Positions 1 through 10,500 of a stretch of 55,737 nucleotides of DNA are shown here, in pieces. Each line of letters opens with the position of its first letter. Within the stretch, counting starts at the first letter, position 1. The DNA is from Chrysochromulina tobinii (Eukaryota > Haptophyta > Prymnesiales > Chrysochromulinaceae): positions 1 through 55,737 of the forward strand of contig JWZX01003112.1 in assembly GCA_001275005.1 (NCBI GenBank), given 5' to 3'. The position numbers and the translations under genes were made by a program. The notes beneath the pieces were generated by a model. It was given only the letters and a program-made list of their open reading frames with translations. It was not told where the DNA came from and did no database searches.

Positions 1-1509
1 GGCGGCGGAGGCGGCGGAGGCGGCGGCAGCATTGGGGGCGTTGGCGGCGTCGGCAGCTGTGGCATGGCAACGGCGTGCGGTGGCAGCGCCGTGCGATCGA
101 GCGTGACGCCGTCGGCAGGCACCGTCACGGGCGCCGTCTCGGGCGCCGCCTCGGGTCCTTCCCAGCCACGCAGCCCCACCATCGCTGCCGGCGCGCGCGC
201 CCACGACGGCGCTCGACTGAGCGCCCCCTCCGATCGGAATGACCATCGGAAGGACGACGTGATCGTGATCCATGTGTGCGACGATAACCGAAGGATCAAT
301 CGAGATTTCTATTGCTCGCGCGAGCTCCTGCTGCAGGTGATGAGCTCTGATGACACCTGATGGCCACTGAGTGCTGCAGGTGATGAGCTCTGATGACACC
401 TGATGGCACCTGATGGCCACTGAGTGCTGCAGGTGATGAGCTCTGATGACACCTGATGGACTCCTGATGACTCCTGATGGCACCTGATGGCACCGGATGC
501 CCTCTGATGACCTCTGATTGCTCGCACGAGCTCGCTCCTGCTGCCGCAGCACATGGCCTACTTTGCTCCATATTTGGGCGACGATCGGCGCGTCGATGAG
601 ATCGACATCTCCGTCCACTGCGACGTGCACATCTTCGAATGGTTGATGGAGTACATTCATCAGCCGGCCAAGCCGCCCATCCTCGATGCGGGCTCGGTGA
701 TCTCGGTGCTCATCTCGGCGGATTTCCTACAGATGAAGCCGCTGACGAAGCACTGCATCGAGTTCCTCCGCGGAGCCCTCGCTGAAGTGCTTCGCCTCCC
801 GATCGACCTGAGCTGCGTCTCGGACAATCTGCTCGGCGAGCTTGCGCTTCATCTCGAGGCGGACGAGATCGAGAGGCTGCGCGACAAGAAGGACAAGATC
901 GCGTCGAGGTTGTACACACGGAAGCTCGAGGCGCACCTCGCTGATGAGGCGAACACGCTGCACCGGTGCCCGCTCCGCACCCTCTACCGATCGGCCCTCA
1001 TGAATGCCTCTGAGTGCCCTCTGAGTGCTTCTGAGTGGCTTCTTATTACGATCAGATGGGCCTCTGAGTGCCCCCTGAGTGCCCTCTGAGTGCGCTTTTC
1101 ATCAGGTGCGCCTTCTGCAGTCGGATCTTCACATCCCTCCTCTGAGTGCCACTGAGGATCTCTGATTGCCTCCTTCATCAGGTGCGCATTCTGCAGTCGG
1201 ATCTTCACGCCCGCCCAGCGCAACTGGGAGCAATGCCCTCGCGCGCCGCCACTGCTCGACTTCCGTGGCAACGTGATCGCCGAGCATGTGCCCAACCGCC
1301 AATGGGACGTGCATCGGTGGGTCGCGACGGTCCGACGGGCAAAGGGCGGCAGTCGCGAAGCCTATTGGCGGCTGTGGGGACTCACCCACTTCCTTACCTG
1401 TTCGACGTGTGACAGCGCCTTCCCCGTGTGCGAGCTCGACATGTGCGCGCCCGCCACGGCGCGCCGGTCACGGCGCCCCGCCCACTCGAGCCCGGATGAT
1501 GACCTCTGA
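1..1509 (+). CDS. SANBR: SANBR/KIAA1841-like BTB-domain protein, 5' partial
   Basis: The reading frame is open from base 1, so the gene enters from outside the window. Exons are 1-336, 550-965 and 1182 to about 1492, with introns 337-549 (phase 0) and 966-1181 (phase 2). The spliced protein reads VIVIHVCDDNRRINRDFYC, then HMAYFAPYLGD, VDISVHCDVHIFEWLMEYI-type residues, and a C-x2-C finger (CAFCSRIFTPAQRNWEQC). Next come NRQWDVHRWV and YWRLWGLTHFLTCSTC. From memory of the family these blocks follow vertebrate SANBR (KIAA1841) in order: BTB-like domain, Cys finger, then the WRDVYWRLWG region. In vertebrates it regulates class-switch recombination; its role in an alga is unknown. After CELDMC the homologous frame appears to move by one base (ARHGAPV in another frame), so the 3' end at 1509 is uncertain. 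Real homology ends near 1490. The first residues are Gly-rich low-complexity sequence. Confidence 0.72.
337..549 (+). repeat. Intron with decamer repeats and a copied exon end
   Basis: This intron is GT-AG, phase 0. It is filled with CTGATGGCAC, CTGATGACTC and CTGAGTGCTG units. The motif GCTGCAGGTGATGAGCTC occurs at the true donor (near 331) and again near 376 and 427. Its last 30 bases (520-549) are an imperfect copy of the end of the upstream exon (311-336). Confidence 0.7.
966..1181 (+). repeat. Intron holding a decoy copy of the next exon start
   Basis: Phase-2 intron with CTGAGTGCCC-type repeats. At 1101-1132 it carries ATCAG plus a near copy of the first 27 bases of exon 3 (1182-1208). 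The decoy runs into an in-frame TGA 13 codons later. It could act as a cryptic acceptor. Confidence 0.7.
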
Positions 1510-1672
1510 TTGCCCTCCTGTTCACCTCTGATTGCCCTCCTGATGACCTCTGATTGCTCTCCTGATGACCTCTGATTGCCTCCCTCATCAGGTGCGTGCG
1601 ACCGAGGAGACTCTGATTGCCTCTGATGACCTCTGATTGCCTCTGATGACCTCTGATTGCCTCCCTCATCAG

Positions 1673-2742
1673 GTGCGTGCGACCGAGGAGACTCTGGCGA
1701 TGATGGCGCGTCTAAAGAGGCGCATGGAGACCGAGGACGTTTGGGACCAGACAGCGTACAATGAGGAGATGTGGTACGCCCCGCTCCCTAGTACCTCGGC
1801 AACTCAGCATGCATGTGCTCCCCACGGCGACCCGTTCCGTTCCCCACAGGTACGCCGCGCTCCCCGGCGTGCAGAGCCACGGCGTCTCCGTGCGTGTGAT
1901 GAACTACTTTTGCAACATGAACTCGAAGACGCTCTTCCGCTTCATGCTCGACGACGCAACCCTCATGGCGAGGCACCGGCCAGTCTCCATCCACATCAAC
2001 TACCACCCAGAGAAGCTGCCGCGCATGGAAGATGTCTTCCAGCATTTCTACGGCGCCGCGGACGACGTCGATCTCGGCGCCGGGCTCGGTCTGCCGACGA
2101 AGCGGAACGCGAGCGGCGGGCTGTACGCGTGGCATTGGGGCGTGGGGCTCAAAGCCGGGAAAGCGTGCCGTGAGGCCAGCCGCACTCCGGGGGCCTCGGG
2201 CAGCTCGCTCGCAGAGCGCATCCAGGCAGCGGGCGGCAAGGCAGTCTGGTCGGGGATCAAGGTACTTGGCATCTGATGGCATCTGATGGCATCTGATGGC
2301 ATCTGATGGCATCTGATGGCATCTGATGGCAACTGATGGCAACTGATGGCAACTGATGGCAACTGATGGCAACTGATGGTAACTGATGGCAACTGATGGC
2401 AACTGATGGCAACTGATGGCAACTGATGGCAACTGATGGCAACTGATGGCAACTGATGGCAACTGATGGCAACTGATGGCAACTGATGGTAACTGGTTGC
2501 ATCTGATTTCATCGGATTGTTCCCTTCATCAGGGCCTCCAGTTCCTCTCGGGAGGAACGCTCAAGACGCCGTGGGGAATAGGCCAATGGGGTCGCGTGCG
2601 CAGCATGCCCGGCGACGTGCTCTTTGCGGACTTCATTGGCCAGCAGCATGTGGTGCGCCTGAGCCCTGCAGGCTGGCCCACGCTGGTCTCGACGCGCTGC
2701 GCCGACTTTGAGAACGTCACAGTGACCGTCGAGCAAGGCTGA
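1673..2742 (+). CDS. RAY1/RRA-like nucleotide-diphospho-sugar glycosyltransferase, C-terminal half
   Basis: Exons are 1673-1773, 1850-2261 and 2533-2742 (introns phase 2 and phase 0), giving 240 residues to a TGA. Visible blocks are DVWDQTAYNEEMW, GVSVRVMNYFCNMNSKTLF, RPVSIHINYHPEKLPRM, then LKTPWGIGQWGRV, DVLFADF and STRC. These match the second half of the plant and algal Nucleotid_trans family (RRA/RAY1 type), which transfers sugars in the Golgi. The usual N-terminal half, with signal anchor and donor-binding start, is absent. The first exon simply follows an acceptor 180 bp after the SANBR-like exon. The protein is therefore either the 3' part of a chimaeric transcript with the SANBR-like gene, a truncated copy, or an assembly join. 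The first intron is an introner-like element and the second is a pure decamer array. Confidence 0.7.
1774..1849 (+). mobile_element. Introner-like element, 76 bp
   Basis: Runs from GTACGCC to TCCCCACAG. It shares its whole layout (AGTACCTCGGCA, CTCAGCATGCA, GTGCTC, CACGGCG, then C/T-rich sequence and CCCCACAG) with two tandem copies in the unrelated DIS3 gene at 8148-8299. The first 15 bases repeat the start of the next exon (1850-1864) with one mismatch, like a target-site duplication. Confidence 0.85.
2262..2532 (+). repeat. Intron made of a decamer tandem array
   Basis: From 2270 to about 2500 the intron is about 23 units of CTGATGGCAA or the variants CTGATGGCAT and CTGATGGTAA, with TGA on the sense strand. 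Donor is AAG|GTACTT and acceptor TTCATCAG|GG. It is phase 0. Confidence 0.9.
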
Positions 2743-3833
2743 TGTGCGCGACCGTAAAAGAAATCACGCTAGACGTTTAGAAAGCTGTAGAATTTGTATG
2801 CGGTCCCCAGGCCCTAAGTGACCGTTCACAAGAAAGCCCCACAAAAAATTCGTTGGGAGATCATTCACACGTGAGTTCACATGAAAGATTCCGTCGCGAT
2901 GCTTGTCAGCTCTTTGACGAGAGCCACAGTTCCTCCGATGCGCACACAGCGTACCGCAGTCGCGATGAGTCGACTACCGGACGAGAGACCGCTGGAAGCA
3001 AAAGTCATCGATCTCGTCATCTCAAGTTTCAGCGTCCTGTTCCTGCCTATCATCGCGGTCGTGGGCCTCTCCCTCGCCGCTGCGACAGGCCGATGGGACG
3101 GTGGCGAGCTCCGAATCGGTGCTCCGTCTCGTGCAGAGCGCATGTCGAAGCCAACGGCCGAAAGGCCCGTGCTCCCTCCCGTTTTGCTTCTCTCGAGCAG
3201 CCAGGATCCGGTGCTCAGTGACCTGCAGGACGGCCCCGCAGCCATGCTATCGAAGCCTGCTGCGGAGCAGCAGCGTCAAGAAGGATTGCAAGCCCTCGAA
3301 GATGAACGCCTGGTCACCTGCAGAGCCTCGCAAGACTTTGATCAGGCATGCCGCTTCGCGGTGCACCAGCGATCCTCCCAGCGTCTTCCTCTCCGCGCGC
3401 TCGTGACGCCCCCCGAACAAACCTTCCCGCGCTCCCCTCCGGACGCAGTGCTTCTTCTTTGGATCCTCCGACGCCATCGACTCCCGGCGCATGATGGAAG
3501 GCTCCGGGTCCCTCTCGTTCTCGCGCCTTGGCGATCCGAGGACGACCGAGTTGCGACCGCCGCTTCGAATCCCGACGTGGTAGGATCGATTTCGCTTCAG
3601 CGTGGTCGCGTAAATGACGCCGCGATCAGCATGAGAGCGTATTCGAGTCGCACTGTTCGGCTGTGCTTGGGCTTGAACGCGTTTCAACACGCTAAACGCG
3701 CGCAACTCGTCCGAGCGCGGCAGCTCATGTGCGTCTAGCGAGTTCACTCGAGCGGAGTTCGATTATTTCTCAAAAGTGGTGACCGAAGGCGTCGTCGGCA
3801 AGCTCGAAGCTGACCGTGACGCGTTTCACACAT
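2743..3833. other. Intergenic, two weak overlapping reading frames
   Basis: I recognise nothing here. On the + strand an ATG-started frame of 285 codons runs 2881-3738 and contains one possible membrane segment (VLFLPIIAVVGLSLAAA). On the - strand 3247-3747 encodes 166 residues rich in Arg, Lys and Glu. Neither shows family motifs, so I do not call a gene. Confidence 0.4.
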
Positions 3834-5854
3834 TCATGCGAGTTCTCGTGTGGAAGCTATCAGGGTCTCCTTTTCAAGCAAGTAGCGCTGCCACCGGCCG
3901 ACCGCGTAGCCGAGATAGTCAAAGTCGTCTGGCCCGCCTCCGCCGCCGGCGTCAGCCTCGGCCAGCGCTGTGGTGAGCGCCCAGAGGATGTTCCACAGGT
4001 GAGCGACAAGCCCCCAGCCACGCGCCCATTCGGCCACAAGGGCCTCCGACTCGACCTCGACCTCCGCGTCCGAGATCCCAGGGAGGTGAGCGCGCACGTA
4101 CGCGCGCGCAAAGTCGCGTCGGTCGCTCTCGGTGGGTTCACGTTCCCAATCCCACGAGCCATCCTCCTCCACGAAGGCGCATTCAAGGAAGAAGTTGGCG
4201 ACGTCGAACGCACTCGGGCCTACATCGGCAAACTCAGCGTCGATCAGGCGTAAGCTGCCGCCCGCGGCGGCTGGCAGTTGCAGAAGGTTGAGGGCGTGCA
4301 CGTCCTTATGGATGATGGTGCTCTTAGTGGGCGCCACCACACCCTCCTGCGAAACCCATTGCACCTCTGCCATCAGCGCCTTGCGAACGGGCAGAGAGGG
4401 AGGCACGTGCGGGCCCCAATCTCCGTCCAATCTCCGTCCAATCTCCGTCCAATCTCCGGGGAGTGCCGCAGCCCACGCCTCCATTTCGGTCCAAAGTCGA
4501 GCTTTGTCCATCTCGGTCCATCTCGGTCCATCTCCCTCCATCTCGGTCCAAAGTCGAGCTTTGTCCGCATCGTCCACGGCGACGTCAGCGTCGGCCGGCA
4601 GCAACGGGCAGGCGTGCAGCCGACCCATCAGCGCCGCGATCAGTCCCCTGTACGGCGCCTGCATCATCTGAGAAAAGCGCAACGGATGGCCGTCGATCCA
4701 CTCCTCCACGTGGCCATGGCCGCCCTGATGAGGGAGGCAATCAAGCGGATGAGAGAGGCAATCAGAGGCCATCAGTGGATGAGAGAAGTCATTAGAGGCC
4801 ATGAGGTACCTGAGGAGGGAGGCAATCAGAGGCCATCAGAGGCCATCAACGGGCCGTCAGAGGCACTCAGCGGCACTCAGCGGCACAATCAGAGGCCCAC
4901 GCGTACCGGCAGCGCATAGAGCAGCCGCTTGCATAGCGCGCCGTCGGGCGCCACGGCTGCGAGGTGGTCCATCAGCCGGCGCTCGCGCTCGCGGTTCGTC
5001 AGCTTCGCGTTCCCCTCTCCTGTACCGTACAACTTGAGCACGGACCCGCCGCCCGCTAGTCGAAAGCTCACGTTGTTGAGACACCTGCAATCATAATGCA
5101 ATCAGCATGCAATCAGCATGCATTCAGCATGCAATCAGCATGCAATCACGTTGTTGAGACCACCGGCAATGCGAGAGCTCGCGCGGCAGAAATGGCCCTT
5201 GCCGCCGCCTCGAGGAGAGCCGCCGAGGAGGCGCACGACCTGCTCGTGCTGCTCGGCCGTCTCGGGCGATTTGTGCCCGCGCGCGAACACGTCCGCCCTC
5301 ATGTCGTGCGCATGCTGCACGAGCTCGATGGCCGCGTCCGCCGACAGGTCGAGCAGGGCACCAACGAGGCATGCACACACAATGCCCGAGCGGCCGTGGC
5401 CGCCCATGCAGTGGACTAGGAGCACACCGCCCGCCGCGATGCGCGCGAGGCTCTCCTCAAGCAACCCACGCAGCTGCTCGTCATCCGCAACGACGCCATA
5501 ATCCGGGATCGGGAAGTGCTGCCAGCTGATCGGAACGTGCGTCGTCGCATCCGCGTCCGGGTTGCGGGTGCTCACGCCGAGCGGTTGGGCGTGCCGCAAC
5601 TCGCCAGGCGGCAGAGTGCCGAGGTACGGTGGGAGCGAAGGCAGCTCCTCGTAGGGCTGCAGGCACACGATGTGCGAGACACCAGCCTCAAGGACGGCGT
5701 CACGTATCGACAGCCCGAGCGAGGGATCGGAGGCGCCCGGGTAGCCCGCGTGCACGAGCGTGCCGCCGATGAGCCAGTTGGCCGTGGGGAAACCCGGGAT
5801 AGCAGCGGCGCCTGCCTTGTCCTTCCAGTGAGTGTCGGCGTGAGGTGCGGCCAT
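3834..5854 (-). CDS. Dual-specificity phosphatase fused to choline/ethanolamine kinase
   Basis: The ATG is at 5854. Exon 1 (to 5150) encodes a PTP-fold phosphatase: WQHFPIPDYG with a likely general-acid Asp118, and the P-loop HCMGGHGRSG at 148-157 (Cys149, Arg155). The kinase then begins at AGGLNNVSFRLAGG with LKLYGTGEGNAKLTNRERE (nucleotide-binding lobe). It continues in the last exon with HVEEWIDGHPLRF, the catalytic IIHKDVHALNLLQ and metal-binding LRLIDAEFADVGPSAFD. This is the choline/ethanolamine kinase fold, the first step of the Kennedy pathway for phosphatidylethanolamine or phosphatidylcholine. The second intron, 4725-4906, is GT-AG and phase 0. The first junction near 5102-5150 is irregular (see findings). 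The HxDxxxxN motif reads HKDVHALN, so the catalytic Asp and Asn are kept. I cannot choose between choline and ethanolamine as substrate. Confidence 0.82.
4435..4570 (-). repeat. Coding minisatellite in the kinase domain
   Basis: On the sense strand GATGGACCGAGAT-type units encode repeated WTEM and DWTEIG peptides (ARLWTEMEGD, RWTEMDKARLWTEM) between the two conserved kinase lobes. The array stays in frame, so it looks like a tolerated loop expansion. Confidence 0.7.
4725..4906 (-). repeat. Decamer-rich intron in the phosphatase-kinase gene
   Basis: Donor CTGCCG|GTACGC, acceptor CCCTCATCAG|GGCGG. On the sense strand it holds CTGATGGCCT, CTGATTGCCT and CTGAGTGCCG units. Phase 0. Confidence 0.8.
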
Positions 5855-5986
5855 GCGTCGCTTATATGCGAGCCAAAAAAGGAACGAGCATGAAGGCAGT
5901 TACGACTAACCGATTGGGCCTTGCGCCCTGAAACTTGCCATCACGTTTTGTCCAAATTAGGGGGATTCATCGTGGTTCCTTCGCGG

Positions 5987-6737
5987 ATGCTCTCCGATGG
6001 CTCGCCGATGAGCGATCGCGAGTTCCTCGCTGTGCACGGCGTCCAGGAGGCGCTGGCCGCGGCGGTCTCCGAGATTTTAAGCACCCGCCCCTCTAATCCC
6101 ATCCTGGCTATCCGCGACATTCTGATCGCCAAGGAGGCGGCAAGGGCACTCTCAGAGGGCCTCGGCGAGATGGGCACCGACCCCAATTGGCAGTTCAAGT
6201 ACAGCAAGCGCCGAAATGCCTACGGGATGGGGATTTACGCCGAGGTGCGCGTTGCCCACACCGCGCCGTTTGCTTGCGAGTGCCGCGCCGCGGGGAGATG
6301 CGCCACACAACTCGTGCGCCACACAACAGATGCCGACTGCTCGTTCACACGTCCTGCAGGAGGATATTCCAGCGGGATCCCTCGTCTGGCGCTTCGAGCT
6401 TGGCGTGTCCGCGTCCGAGTACTCCACCGAGGAGTGCATGCAAGCCAAGCTCGCGACCCTGTCGGTCGAGGAGGCGACCGAGCTGCTCGACCACACCTAC
6501 GTGAGGCAGGGCCGCATCTTCAATCCACACCTCGATGGGCCGCTCATCAACCACTCACTGGAGCCCAATTGCTCTGTGAGGGCCGGTGACTCGGAGTCGG
6601 GCTCGTATGCGATCCGTGACATCAAGAAGGGTGAGGAGATCACTGAGAACTACAACAGCTACGATGCCAAGAAGGACTGGCCTCGCTGGTACGTCAATCT
6701 GATGGAATCCCACGGCATCATGGATGACTACTACTGA
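5987..6737 (+). CDS. SET-domain protein with N-terminal Dpy-30/RIIa-like helix pair
   Basis: Exons are 5987-6244 and 6360-6737, joined in phase 0 through a 115-bp GT-AG intron, giving 211 residues. The N-terminus contains VQEALAAAVSEILSTRPSNP followed by ILAIRDILI, which resembles the Dpy-30 or RIIa dimerisation-docking motif (x-x-P-x-x-P-I-x-x-L-x-x-x-L). The SET fold follows: YGMGIYAE|EDIPAGSLVWRF across the splice, then INHSLEPNC (AdoMet and pseudoknot motif), AIRDIKKGEEITENY and a short tail. It is probably a protein-lysine methyltransferase or a catalytically weak relative. It lacks obvious pre-SET and post-SET cysteine clusters. An ATG 21 bases downstream (6008) is an equally possible start. 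It is divergent from the phosphatase-kinase gene with 132 bp between them. Confidence 0.8.
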
Positions 6738-7528
6738 GGCCACGGGGCGTCGGCATAGGGCAGTACGTAGCAGTCATATCGAGCTGTCAGCGGCATTGGG
6801 GGTTCGAGAGTTTACGATGTAGTTGAAGTGATCCTGAGTGTTGCATATTGATATTAGTTAGATTCACGTTTGTCGTTTCAACCGCTCGACCGCGCACGGG
6901 ATTTTAATTTGATCGTGCCCGCCCGCGCGCGCCCCCGGCCGGGCGCCCGGGCCGTAACCTCTGGGCGCCACCGTATCAACACTTAAGGTTTTAGAGAGAA
7001 GAGACGGTGCGGAGTGCGAGTCAGGAGACGATCCAGGACCACATCCGCCCCCGCCGCCCCCGGCCGACCGCATTGCGGGTTTGCGGCCGACCCCGCCCGG
7101 CCGGTCCGAATGACGTCGTGTACCGTACTGTGAGTCCGTGGCGCCGCCAGCGGCACGCGAACGACGACGGTCGACGCGGCCGATCAGGCCGGCTAACGTC
7201 ACCGCCGCATCGCATACACATACAGTCCAGTACAGGCTACATCTGCGGGCCTCACCCGTCCGGCAAGCTCCACGCGCCATGGCCACGCGCGCCCCCTGTA
7301 CAGAACGACTCATCGGCTAGTTCACATTCACAGTCACGCATCGGCTAGTTCAGACATCGTCGTGTGACCTGTAGGATTCGTCAATTCGTCAATTCGGTAT
7401 GTGGAGGATCCCTACGACGCGCGTCTTGCGTCTTCGCAACTCCAGCCTGCCGCTTGCGTCGACCGCTTGCGCACTCAGCTCGCCCTACGCCCTGGGCAGT
7501 ACGGGCTAGTTCACATTCACAGCTCGCG
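6738..7528. other. Intergenic between convergent genes
   Basis: I see no gene. CGGCTAGTTCACATTCACAG recurs near 7313 and a related stretch near 7505. The 18-base block CCCTGGGCAGTACGGGCT lies at about 7491 and again at the end of DIS3 (about 7534), a small duplication of the DIS3 3' end. Confidence 0.6.
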
Positions 7529-10500
7529 CTAGGCCCTGGGCAGTACGGGCTCGATGATGGCGAGCTGCAGCTTGGGCCGATGGGCGCGGCTCTGGTCCAC
7601 CGAGATGGCCACGCGCACCTTGTCATAGTCGGAGCGTGGGGAGATGAGGGGGCGCCGTGGTGAGCACTTGCATGCAAGGCAGGTCATCAGTGGCAATCAA
7701 CGCACCTTGTCAAAGGTTCGAAGCGTGCAGCCGGGAGCGATGAGCGCGTCCGTCTTCGCGTCGTACGCAAACGCGCTGCGCTCGCCTCGGGCCGCCACGT
7801 ACACAATCCCCTCGATGCCGTACCTCGGGACCAGAACGACGACGCCATTCTCGCGCACCTGTGGGGAAGGGAGTAGGGCGCCGTGGTGAGCACATGCATG
7901 CACGAGAACGACGACGCCATTCTCGCGCACCTTGATCACGTACGCGTCCTCCTCGGTCGCCTTGGCGCGGAAGAAGATGAGCGTGTGCAGCGCGACCGAA
8001 GCCCGCCCGGCGTGCTGCGCGAGCGTGTGTCGCTGATTGAGGTTGTCAATCAGCTCGGTCGCGGCGCTCGTGTCGAGGGCTTCGCGTGGAACCGCTTCCC
8101 ACTGGATGATGGCCGCGAGGAGCCGGTGCGCCATCTGGTCCGCGTACCTGTGGGGAAGGGAGGAGGGCGCCGTGGTGAGCACCTGCATGCTGAGCTGCCG
8201 AGGTACTGGGGAGCGGGGCGTACCTGTGGGGAAGGGAGGAGGGCGCCGTGGTGAGCACGTGCATGCTGAGCTGCCGAGGTACTAGGGAGCGCGGCGTACC
8301 GGCGGATGGGCGAGGTGAAGTGCGTGTAGATGGGCGCGGCGAGGCCATAGTGCAAGTAGTCGGCGGGGGTGAGCGTGCCCGACGAGAAGTACCGTGCTTG
8401 CTGCATCGAGCGTGTCGCCAGGATGCGCACGAGCTTATTGAAGTACGGATCAGCGGGCTTGGTGCATGCATCGAGCGAGTCCGAGAGCGCGAAGGATGAG
8501 CTCGCATCAAGTTCGAAGCCGTGCGCGCGCAGCGCGTGGTTGAGGCCGTCGAAGGCGCCGGGGGGCGGCGGCGGGTGGCGGCGCAGGATCGCGTGCTGGG
8601 GGAAGGCCTGCGCTATCTGCCTCGCAACTGTGATGTTGGCGAGGAGCATAAACTCTTCGGCCATCGAGTTGGCCTCCTTGAGATTGTACATCGCCACATC
8701 TGTGGGGTCGCGGGTCTCCGAGTCGAGCACGAAGCGCACCTGTGGGGAGACGCGAGGGCGCGCCGTAAGTGAGCACTTGCATGCCGAGGGCCGCGGGTCT
8801 CCGAGTCGAGCACAAAGCGCACCTGTGGGGAGACGCGGGGGCGCGCCGTAGTGAGCACTTGCATGCCGAGGGCCGCGGGTCTCCGAGTCGAGCACGGAAG
8901 CGCACCTCGGGGGACGCGAGGGAGAGGGCACCGCTCGCCGCCCGCTTCGCCTTGAGCGCCTTCGCGAGCCGATTGAGCGTGCGCAGCGACTCGGTCAGAG
9001 GGTCAACGAGACGCGCGTCGTCCATCCGGAGCTGAGCCTGTTCACACGAGAGGGCCGCGACGGATCAGACGCACTCAGACGCACTCAGACGCAATCAGAC
9101 GCAATCAGTGGTCATCACTCTACCTGTTCATACGAGAGCGCCGCGACGGATCGGATGACCGTCTTCGCCACCTTGGTGCTGATCACATTCGCCTCGTGGT
9201 CGACGACCCAGATGACCGAGAAGGCGAGGCGATCGACCTTCTCATGAAGTGAGCAGAGGTCCTCGCCCAGCCGCTTGGGCACCTGTGGGGACGCGGGCGC
9301 GATCGGGTGCAATCAGTACGCCCATCCTATCGTCATCGGATGCAATCAGTGCCCATCCGATCGTCATCGGGTGCAATCAGTGAATATGAAATGGCCATGT
9401 CACTGTGAATATGAAATGGTCGCCACCAGCGAGGCGATCACGCGCGTACCATGTCGATGCGCCGATTGACGAGGTACACGGTCGTGGCTCGTGCGGCCGC
9501 CTCGGCATCGATGGGCGTCCCCGGCCTTGATGAAATGGCCCACGTCCGCAATGTGCACTCCCACCTCGTACCGCGGTGCGCCGTCTTGAGCGCTCGGCAG
9601 CGCGCGCGCATGCAGGGCGTCGTCGATGTCGACGCACCCGGGAGGGTCGACCGAGCACACGAGAGTGTGCCCGTCCTCACGCAGATCCAATCTGCGCGCG
9701 ATCTCGTCCGCCGGGATCGTCCACCCTTTGACCGGTAGGCACGATTGCACCTGCCATCAGCGGATGGGCGCCGTTTCGGTCATGAGGGTGTCACTCAGTG
9801 TCCATCGAGGGCGCTCCACTGCCTTCCGAAGCATCAGCAAGCCATGAAGAACAGGCCATCGGGAGAGCCCCCTCGGACGAGCGCACCTGTGCCGAGAAGG
9901 GCGCGGTGTTAACCTCATGCTCCATCAGGATCGCCTCCGATTCCGCATTCGTATCGCCCACCACCCCGAGAGTGCGCACGTAGTGACCGGTAGGGTAGCG
10001 GTGATCGGGCTCCCAAAAGTCGAGCGCCACCACGAGCAGCTTCCCACCGAGACTCTCCGCCTGGCGCGTGCTGCTCAACGAGGAGAGAGGATGCCACGCG
10101 GGGCCATCAGCATGCAACGCGGGGCCATCAGCATGCGATGAGGGAGGCCATCTGCATGCCACGCGGGGCCATCAGCAAGGGGCAATCAGCATGCAATGAG
10201 GGAGGTCATCAGCATGCAATCCATGGGCCCATTGATGGGCCATTGATGGGGCGCTCGCCTGATGTTGATGCGCGGGACCCGCTGGTCTAGTGGCTCCGCC
10301 AAATAATTGCCCCCGAGCCCACTATCAGGATCGAGCACGCACACGTACGGCCGCCAGCCACGCTTGACCACGCCGACCACCACCCCACACGCCCGCTTGC
10401 CCCTCGAGCCCGCACGCGCGCCGCTGCTGGGCGCCGAGGACCCAGGGCCGCCGCCGCCACTACCGCCGCCGCCACATCCATTGGGCGCCGCGGCGCCTGC

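Noticed and set aside
2262-2532. CRISPR-like array
   Set aside because: Units are 10 bp without unique spacers and lie between two exons of a eukaryotic gene.
2881-3738. Possible single-pass membrane protein on the plus strand
   Set aside because: One hydrophobic stretch only, no family similarity, and a comparable frame on the other strand. Not enough to call a gene.
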